A DNA stretch of 10,061 bases, taken from NCBI GenBank assembly GCA_937973575.1, contig CALJKH010000188.1:1-10061 (forward strand), given 5' to 3'. The DNA comes from an uncultured Solirubrobacterales bacterium (GTDB lineage: Bacteria > Actinomycetota > Thermoleophilia > Solirubrobacterales > Solirubrobacteraceae). Shown here one piece after another: positions 5,348-10,061 of the stretch. A program made the position numbers and the translations under genes. Below the pieces are notes generated by a model, which saw only the letters and a program-made list of their open reading frames with translations, was not told the origin of the DNA and made no database searches. Position 1 is the first letter of the stretch, and each line of letters opens with the position of its first letter.

Positions 5348-7222
5348 ATGTGTGGAATCGTTGGATACTCAGGCCCTCGCGACCCCCGCGAAATACTTCT
5401 CGCCGGACTCGAGAGGCTGGAATACCGCGGCTATGACAGCGCCGGGATCGCTGTACACGGTGAGAACGGCCCTGAGGTAGTCCGCTCAGTCGGCAACCTC
5501 GCAGCCCTTCGAGAGGCAGTCGGGCTTGCAGCCGCAGGCCCTGCTGACTCCACATCGGGCGCGGTCGCGGTTGCTGAACTTCCAGAGGCTGGTATCGGCC
5601 ACACCCGATGGGCGACACACGGACGAGTCACCGAGGAGAACGCTCACCCGCACTGCAACAACGATGGAGCGATCCAGGTCGTCGTTAACGGGATCGTCGA
5701 AAACTTCGCGAGCCTCAGGAAAGAGCTTGAGTCGTCGGGTTCGGTGTTTACCTCGGAGACTGATTCTGAGGTTGTTGCCCACCTCATCGCCTCGGTGTTC
5801 GACGGGGATCTTGTGGAAGCAGTTCGCCAAACTGAGGAGAGGCTAGAAGGGCACTATGCGTTCGTCGCCATGACAGCTGAGAGCCCTGGCGTTCTTGTTG
5901 GCGCCCGCCATGAGTGTCCGCTGGTAGTTGGGGTAGGCGACGGTGAAACGTTCATCGGCTCGGCAGTGCCAGCCTTCCTCTCCTACACCCGCAATGTTCT
6001 TGAGATTGAAGACGGTGAGATCGTCACTTTGCGGGGAGGCGAGGTGACCATCGAGGCCCTCACAGGCGGGCTTGTCTCACGCGATCCGGTGGAAGTTGAC
6101 TGGGACTCACAAACTGCTGAGAAGGGTGGCTTTGAGACATTCATGCTCAAGGAAATCCACGAGCAGGCCGATGCCTTGGCCGAAACGATTGCCGACCGTA
6201 CCGTTCGTGCTGATGGCGTTGACCTTGGGGATCTAGGCGGTATCGACGACGATCTACTTCGCGGCATCTCGCGCGTTGTCGTCGTCGCGTGCGGGACGTC
6301 CTACCACGCCGGTCTTATCGGTCGATACGCGATTGAGGAGTGGGCTCGGATATCAGTCGAAGTCGAACTTGCGAGCGAATATCGCTACCGCAACCCAGTT
6401 GTTGGTCGTGGCGACCTTGTCATTGGAATCACCCAGTCAGGTGAAACTCGCGACACGCTTGCTGCGATGAGGTGCGCCCAAGAGGCTGGGGCAAAGGTTC
6501 TAGCGCTCACGAACATCATGGGATCACAGGCTGAGCGAGAGGCTGACGGTGTCCTATTCACCCGAGCGGGGCTCGAGATTGGCGTTGCCGCGACAAAGAC
6601 CTTCACAGCCCAGGTTGCGGCACTGTGCCTGCTTGGACTGCGTCTTGGTGAGTTGAAGGAAACTTTGACCAAGGAGCGGCTGACTGAGCTTGTTGCCGCG
6701 ATGAAATCCCTTCCAGCTCTGACTGCTGAGACTGTTGAGCTATGCGAGGCACCTGCGATGGCTATCGGCGCTAAGTACGCCCATGCTGGCTTCTTCCTCT
6801 ATATCGGGCGTAACGCTGGGCTGCCAATCGCCCTTGAGGGTGCTCTCAAGCTCAAAGAGATCGCTTATGTCCCAACAGATGCCTATGCAGCTGGCGAGAT
6901 GAAGCACGGCCCGATCGCACTCCTTGATGAGGAAACCCCGGTCGTTTGCGTGGCGACCGACTCTCCGGTGCTTGAGAAGCTCGTCTCGAATGTGATGGAG
7001 GTTCGAGCCCGCGGCGCAGTAGTGATCGGTGTTGAGACGGTCGGTAGCGACGCTTTGGAAGGAATTTCGGAGGAGCGGCTCTCAGTCCCGAAGGCGGAGC
7101 CAATTATTGGCGCGCTTCTCGCTGTGATCCCACTTCAGCTGCTGTCGTATGCGATTGCTCGCGAGCGGGGGCTGAATGTAGATCAGCCGCGCAACCTCGC
7201 CAAGACAGTCACTGTGGAGTAG
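5348..7222 (+). CDS. glmS: Glutamine-fructose-6-phosphate aminotransferase (isomerising)
   Basis: Makes glucosamine-6-phosphate from fructose-6-phosphate and glutamine, the committed step of amino-sugar synthesis; the product goes to GlmM, encoded just upstream. The N-terminal class II glutaminase domain has nucleophile Cys2 in MCGIVGY, GHTRWATHG (84-92) and NGIVENF (114-120). Two SIS isomerase domains follow, with VACGTSYHAG (about 312-321), QSGETRDT (about 362-369), EGALKLKEIAY (about 497-507) and AAGEMKHGPIALL. The C-terminus AKTVTVE carries the Schiff-base lysine (Lys619). At 624 aa it matches actinobacterial GlmS in length, including a spacer at about residues 60-80 before the GHTRWATHG motif. 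The ATG is fixed by the need for Cys2. It is preceded by a 76-nt gap but no ribosome-binding site. There is no room for the glmS ribozyme of Firmicutes. Confidence 0.98.
   Translation: MCGIVGYSGPRDPREILLAGLERLEYRGYDSAGIAVHGENGPEVVRSVGNLAALREAVGLAAAGPADSTSGAVAVAELPEAGIGHTRWATHGRVTEENAHPHCNNDGAIQVVVNGIVENFASLRKELESSGSVFTSETDSEVVAHLIASVFDGDLVEAVRQTEERLEGHYAFVAMTAESPGVLVGARHECPLVVGVGDGETFIGSAVPAFLSYTRNVLEIEDGEIVTLRGGEVTIEALTGGLVSRDPVEVDWDSQTAEKGGFETFMLKEIHEQADALAETIADRTVRADGVDLGDLGGIDDDLLRGISRVVVVACGTSYHAGLIGRYAIEEWARISVEVELASEYRYRNPVVGRGDLVIGITQSGETRDTLAAMRCAQEAGAKVLALTNIMGSQAEREADGVLFTRAGLEIGVAATKTFTAQVAALCLLGLRLGELKETLTKERLTELVAAMKSLPALTAETVELCEAPAMAIGAKYAHAGFFLYIGRNAGLPIALEGALKLKEIAYVPTDAYAAGEMKHGPIALLDEETPVVCVATDSPVLEKLVSNVMEVRARGAVVIGVETVGSDALEGISEERLSVPKAEPIIGALLAVIPLQLLSYAIARERGLNVDQPRNLAKTVTVE
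7216..7219 (+). promoter_or_regulatory. Ribosome binding site of acpS
   Basis: GGAG in the last codons of glmS lies 8 nt before the GTG at 7228. It supports that start and coupled translation with glmS. Confidence 0.6.
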
Positions 7223-7227
7223 ATCAA

Positions 7228-7569
7228 GTGCGCGGCGTCGGCATTGATGTCCTTGACATTGATCGCTTTGAGCGCGCGATCGAAAAGCGGCCAGGCCTCG
7301 TCACCCGGCTATTCGCCCAGTCTGAGATAGACGCCTGTTCTAAATCCTCCCGTCCTGCTCGTCACCTTGCTGCCCGATTTTGCGCCAAAGAGGCGGCCGT
7401 CAAAGCTCTGTCCCTTCAGGGCGTTCAGCTTTCCGACCTGGTTGTGGAAGGAGGGTTTGGGCAGACCCCTCGGATTCGCCTTGCCCAATCCGGAGCTGAC
7501 CTAGGCGAGGTGCATCTTTCACTGAGTCACGAGCGTGGGCTTGCCTCGGCCGTAGTGGTCGCGGCTTGA
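7228..7569 (+). CDS. acpS: Holo-[acyl-carrier-protein] synthase
   Basis: Transfers 4'-phosphopantetheine from coenzyme A to a serine of acyl carrier protein, activating it for fatty acid synthesis. The phosphopantetheinyl transferase motifs are all present: GVGIDVLDIDRFE at the N-terminus with metal-binding Asp7, ARFCAKEAAVKAL with Lys54 and Glu55, and SLSHERGLASAVV near the C-terminus. At 113 aa it is slightly short for the family (about 115-130), but no motif is lost. The GTG start is 5 nt after the glmS stop, with GGAG at good spacing. The stop overlaps the possible nnr TTG start by 4 nt. Expression is probably tied to glmS. Confidence 0.95.
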   Translation: MRGVGIDVLDIDRFERAIEKRPGLVTRLFAQSEIDACSKSSRPARHLAARFCAKEAAVKALSLQGVQLSDLVVEGGFGQTPRIRLAQSGADLGEVHLSLSHERGLASAVVVAA

Positions 7570-9098
7570 CCTCCATGCCAGACCTCACCACGCAACTGTT
7601 GGACGCGGCGGAGTCCCGCGCTGCCGACCGATACGCAATTGATGAGTTAGGCATTTCAGGTACTCAGCTGATGGAGACTGCAGCTCAGGCGCTTGCGGAG
7701 GAAGTCCTACGGCTTGCCCCGAATGGTCCTCTTCTGGTGGCTGTCGGCAAAGGCAACAATGGGGGCGACGGACTGGCTGCTGCTCGGTTCCTGAGGGAAC
7801 GAGGACGTGAAGTCACGGTTCGGGCGACCTGTGAAACAAGCGAGTGGGAGGGTGATGCTGCGGCGATGCTTGACACCTTGCCCGGAGAGCCGCCTCAGGG
7901 GCTCATTGGCGGCACAAGCGGCTTTTCATGCGTGCTTGACTGCGTTCTAGGCACTGGCGCCACAGGAGCCCCATACGGAGCTGTGGAAGATGGAATCAAG
8001 CTGATCAATGAGGCGCGCTCCGAGGGAGCACTTGTCGTCGCCTGTGACGTGCCAAGCGGCGTTGACGCAAGTACTGGCGAGGTTGCTGGCAGCTGCGTAA
8101 GCGCGGACGCGACGGTGACATTCCACACGATGAAGCTTGGCCAGTGGATTAATCCCGGCAAGCGTCATGCTGGCGCGGTCCACCTGGCTGACATCGGGAT
8201 TCCACAGAGGCCCACTGAGTCGGCGGTTGCTTCCCTGTTGACCAACGACCTCGTTGATCTGATTCCCCAGCGTGGCGACGGTGCTGACAAATTCAGCGCC
8301 GGGTCCGTTCTTGTCATCGGTGGGTCACCCGGCCTGACCGGAGCGCCTCTACTGGCATCTCTGGGTGCGGCTAGAGGCGGCGCTGGCTATGTAACCGTTG
8401 CGCTTCCGAAGAGCCTGCTCAGTGCCGCTGACTCGCAGCTTGAGGTGATGGGCCTTGGCCTGGCTGAGAGCGGCGAGTTCCACTGCGCTGAGGGGGTGGA
8501 GTCAATCTTCAGCTCGGGCCGAGTGCCCGATGCGATCGTGATTGGCCCGGGGATTGGTCGTGGCGGATCGGTTGAGAAGGCGGTCGAGAAGATCATTGCC
8601 AGCTCTGAGGCTCCGGTGGTGGTTGACGCTGACGCTCTCCGATCCTTCGCTGGTAGGCCTGAGGCTCTCGCGGGAGCAAGGTCAAGCCTTGTGCTCACCC
8701 CTCATTCGGGCGAGATGGCATCTCTGCTTGGGAAGTCACGGGACGAGGTCAATTCACATCGACTCGCAGCAGCCCACGAGTTGGCTGATCGCGCGCGGGC
8801 CACTGTTGTCCTTAAGGGAGACGACACAATCGTCGCCGGCGCAGGGGGCCAAACTCGGATCAGTCCTGGTGGGGCACCGGCGCTGGCCACCGCTGGCACA
8901 GGGGACGTCCTAGGCGGACTCATCGCGGCTTATCTGGCCAAGGGAGTTGATCCGACTTCGGCTGCTGGCGCGGCAGTGCTTGTTCACCTTGAGGCAGGAC
9001 GCATAGCCGGTGTTGATGGGCCTGAAGGAGTGCTTGCTGGGGAGATAGCTGGCTCTATTCCTGAGGCCCGCAACCGGCTGCGGCGCGCAGGCAGGTAA
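7566..9098 (+). CDS. nnr: Bifunctional NAD(P)H-hydrate epimerase / ADP-dependent NAD(P)H-hydrate dehydratase
   Basis: Repairs hydrated, inactive NADH and NADPH. The N-terminal YjeF domain interconverts R and S epimers, and the C-terminal ribokinase-like domain dehydrates the S form at the cost of ADP. The epimerase half shows GKGNNGGDG (61-69), DCVLGTG (125-131) and CDVPSGVD (160-167). The dehydratase half shows SVLVIGGSPGLTGAP (247-261), IGPGIGRG (326-333), VVDADAL (352-358), TPHSGEM (378-384), VLKGDDTIV (415-423) and the catalytic GTGD (444-447). At 510 aa it is a full-length fused form. TTG 7566 overlaps the acpS stop (TTGA) as at rplM/rpsI, but ATG 7575, three codons later, is equally plausible; neither has a clear Shine-Dalgarno sequence. 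In actinobacteria nnr commonly lies near glmS and alr. Confidence 0.95.
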   Translation: MTSMPDLTTQLLDAAESRAADRYAIDELGISGTQLMETAAQALAEEVLRLAPNGPLLVAVGKGNNGGDGLAAARFLRERGREVTVRATCETSEWEGDAAAMLDTLPGEPPQGLIGGTSGFSCVLDCVLGTGATGAPYGAVEDGIKLINEARSEGALVVACDVPSGVDASTGEVAGSCVSADATVTFHTMKLGQWINPGKRHAGAVHLADIGIPQRPTESAVASLLTNDLVDLIPQRGDGADKFSAGSVLVIGGSPGLTGAPLLASLGAARGGAGYVTVALPKSLLSAADSQLEVMGLGLAESGEFHCAEGVESIFSSGRVPDAIVIGPGIGRGGSVEKAVEKIIASSEAPVVVDADALRSFAGRPEALAGARSSLVLTPHSGEMASLLGKSRDEVNSHRLAAAHELADRARATVVLKGDDTIVAGAGGQTRISPGGAPALATAGTGDVLGGLIAAYLAKGVDPTSAAGAAVLVHLEAGRIAGVDGPEGVLAGEIAGSIPEARNRLRRAGR

Positions 9099-9100
9099 GG
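9097..9100 (+). promoter_or_regulatory. Weak ribosome binding site of the CBS-domain gene
   Basis: AAGG, overlapping the nnr stop codon, lies 9 nt before the ATG at 9110. It is a weak but well-placed match that supports this start. Confidence 0.4.
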
Positions 9101-9109
9101 TTCACTCAT

Positions 9110-9577
9110 ATGGAATCAGTTGCCGAAATCATGGATGCGCAGCCAGCCACAGTGGGCCCAACAACTGACGTTGAATCAGTTGTTAAGGCAATGCGCGAGA
9201 ACGAACTTCCCGGGCTGCCAGTTGTGGACTCCGAGAACAACTGTGTCGGGATCATCACCGAGAACGATCTGATCCTTAGGGACGAGGAGGCAGACCTCCA
9301 CATCCCTCATTACGTTGAGATCATGGGCGGCATTGTTTGGCTTGAGCCACTTCGCCACTTTGAGGAGAAGTTCCGCAAAGCATTGGCATCGACTGCGCAG
9401 GAAATGATGACTCCGGCAAAGGACCTCACCACGGTGACACCTGAAACAGCGATCAAAGAGGCGGGGCGCTTGATCGCAAAGGAAGGTCACAACCGCATCC
9501 CAGTCGTTGACGCTGACGGCAAGCTCCAGGGTGTGGTCACGCGCGTGGACGTCCTCGGCGCTCTCAGCTCACAGTGA
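9110..9577 (+). CDS. Two-CBS-domain protein
   Basis: A small soluble protein of 155 aa made almost entirely of a CBS (Bateman) pair: CBS1 at about residues 2-56 and CBS2 at about 95-152. A linker of about 38 residues lies between them, containing HYVEIMGGIVWLEPLRHFEE. Each domain ends in a typical nucleotide-contact motif, GIITENDL (47-54) and GVVTRVDV (141-148), with Thr and Asp in the places that usually bind the ribose and phosphate of adenine nucleotides. There is no catalytic, transport or DNA-binding domain, so it would act as a sensor or as a partner of another protein. It follows nnr by 11 nt and overlaps alr by 4 nt (GTGA), so it is translated with these genes. The family is recognised; the ligand and target are unknown. 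The Pro-rich-free N-terminus starts directly with the fold, which supports the ATG. Confidence 0.9.
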   Translation: MESVAEIMDAQPATVGPTTDVESVVKAMRENELPGLPVVDSENNCVGIITENDLILRDEEADLHIPHYVEIMGGIVWLEPLRHFEEKFRKALASTAQEMMTPAKDLTTVTPETAIKEAGRLIAKEGHNRIPVVDADGKLQGVVTRVDVLGALSSQ

Positions 9578-10061
9578 GCCGGGCTACAGCCGAGGTAGAC
9601 CTCGGCGCCATCAGTCGCAACTGCGCCAGCCTCAAGGAGGCTGCAGGCGGAGTGAGACTTTGCGCCGTAGTTAAGGCCAACGGATACGGGCACGGCATGG
9701 TTCCGGTTGCAGAGGCGGCGCTGGCAGGAGGAGCTGACTGGCTCGGTGTCGCGGCAACCTCTGAGGCACTCCTCCTGCGAGAGATGGGGATTGAGGCGCC
9801 AGTCTTGGTGATGGGCGCTATCGAGAGAGGCGATGTCCCAACCCTGAGGCAGGCCAACTGCGACATTGTCTGTTGGACTGCTGAAGCACTCGACTGGGCC
9901 AGCGAAGCTCCCGGGACCCGTGTTCACATCAAGATTGACAGCGGAATGGGGAGGCTGGGGACTCGCGACCCCATGGAGGCAGTCGCTATTGCCCAACGGG
10001 CACATCAGTCAGAAGCGATTGAGCTGGTAGGCGTCACGACCCACTTCGCAACTGCTGATGA
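9574..10061 (+). CDS. alr: Alanine racemase (3' partial)
   Basis: PLP-dependent enzyme that interconverts L- and D-alanine, providing D-alanine for peptidoglycan. The visible 162 codons cover most of the N-terminal TIM barrel. The start is RATAEVDLGAISRN, followed by the PLP-lysine motif VVKANGYGHG with Lys34. Next come GVAATSEALLLRE and HIKIDSGMGRLG, where Lys120 matches the lysine that is carbamylated in some Alr proteins. The last visible segment is THFATAD. The frame is open to the window edge, so the second catalytic residue (Tyr) and the C-terminal beta domain lie beyond. The GTG start overlaps the CBS-gene stop by 4 nt (GTGA). No Shine-Dalgarno sequence is obvious, so translation probably depends on coupling. 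No upstream alternative start is needed for the family N-terminus. Confidence 0.95.
   Translation, partial: MSRATAEVDLGAISRNCASLKEAAGGVRLCAVVKANGYGHGMVPVAEAALAGGADWLGVAATSEALLLREMGIEAPVLVMGAIERGDVPTLRQANCDIVCWTAEALDWASEAPGTRVHIKIDSGMGRLGTRDPMEAVAIAQRAHQSEAIELVGVTTHFATAD

Noticed and set aside
4803..5618. Long reverse-strand open frame (271 codons) spanning the glmM end and glmS start
   Set aside because: It runs antisense to two certain genes, crosses their intergenic gap and gives an Arg/Ser-rich product with no recognisable motif. It is a shadow of GC-biased codons.
9487..10005. Reverse-strand open frame of 172 codons opposite the CBS gene and alr
   Set aside because: The forward frame is clearly alr, with the PLP-lysine motif. 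The reverse product has no recognisable domain.
1..10061. CRISPR array, insertion sequence, phage or defence system
   Set aside because: No spaced direct repeats, transposase, integrase, terminal repeats or defence-type domains were seen. All frames are accounted for by conserved housekeeping genes with uniform base composition.

Overview
The window is a dense stretch of housekeeping genes, all on the + strand. It most likely comes from a member of the Actinomycetota (Actinobacteria) of moderately high GC, about 60% by eye. Three things support that lineage: a GuaB3-type IMPDH-family protein next to guaA, the actinobacterial order rplM-rpsI-glmM-(glmS)-(nnr)-alr, and an S9 protein with an acidic N-terminal extension. 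The exact class cannot be fixed from this sequence. A deep-branching or uncultivated lineage such as a Thermoleophilia-like one is a weak guess.

Layout. Positions 2-2660 hold guaB3 (5' end cut off by the window) and guaA, which overlap by 14 nt; guaA makes GMP from XMP. A 106-nt gap follows, with nested inverted repeats, a good -10 hexamer (TATGAT) and a GC-rich hairpin in the likely leader. Next come rplM (L13) and rpsI (S9), which overlap by 4 nt, and then glmM after 22 nt. A 76-nt gap with a terminator-like hairpin and a possible promoter/operator precedes glmS. The rest is packed tightly: glmS, acpS, nnr, a two-CBS-domain protein and alr, the last cut off by the 3' end of the window. Junctions there range from 4-nt overlaps to 11-nt gaps.

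Function. GlmS and GlmM catalyse consecutive steps towards UDP-GlcNAc, and Alr makes D-alanine, so the second half is largely a supply line for peptidoglycan precursors. It is joined with carrier-protein activation (AcpS), repair of hydrated NAD(P)H (Nnr) and a small probable adenine-nucleotide sensor (CBS protein). The first half covers guanine nucleotides and ribosome assembly. Genes that follow another gene with little or no gap mostly use TTG or GTG starts. The genes after the two long gaps, rplM and glmS, start with ATG.

No mobile element, CRISPR array, tRNA or rRNA was seen, and no new multi-gene system is evident. The features most worth a second look are the roughly 112-residue, strongly acidic extension on ribosomal protein S9, the CBS protein wedged between nnr and alr, the GuaB3 protein whose actinobacterial function is unsettled, and the inverted repeats upstream of rplM and glmS.
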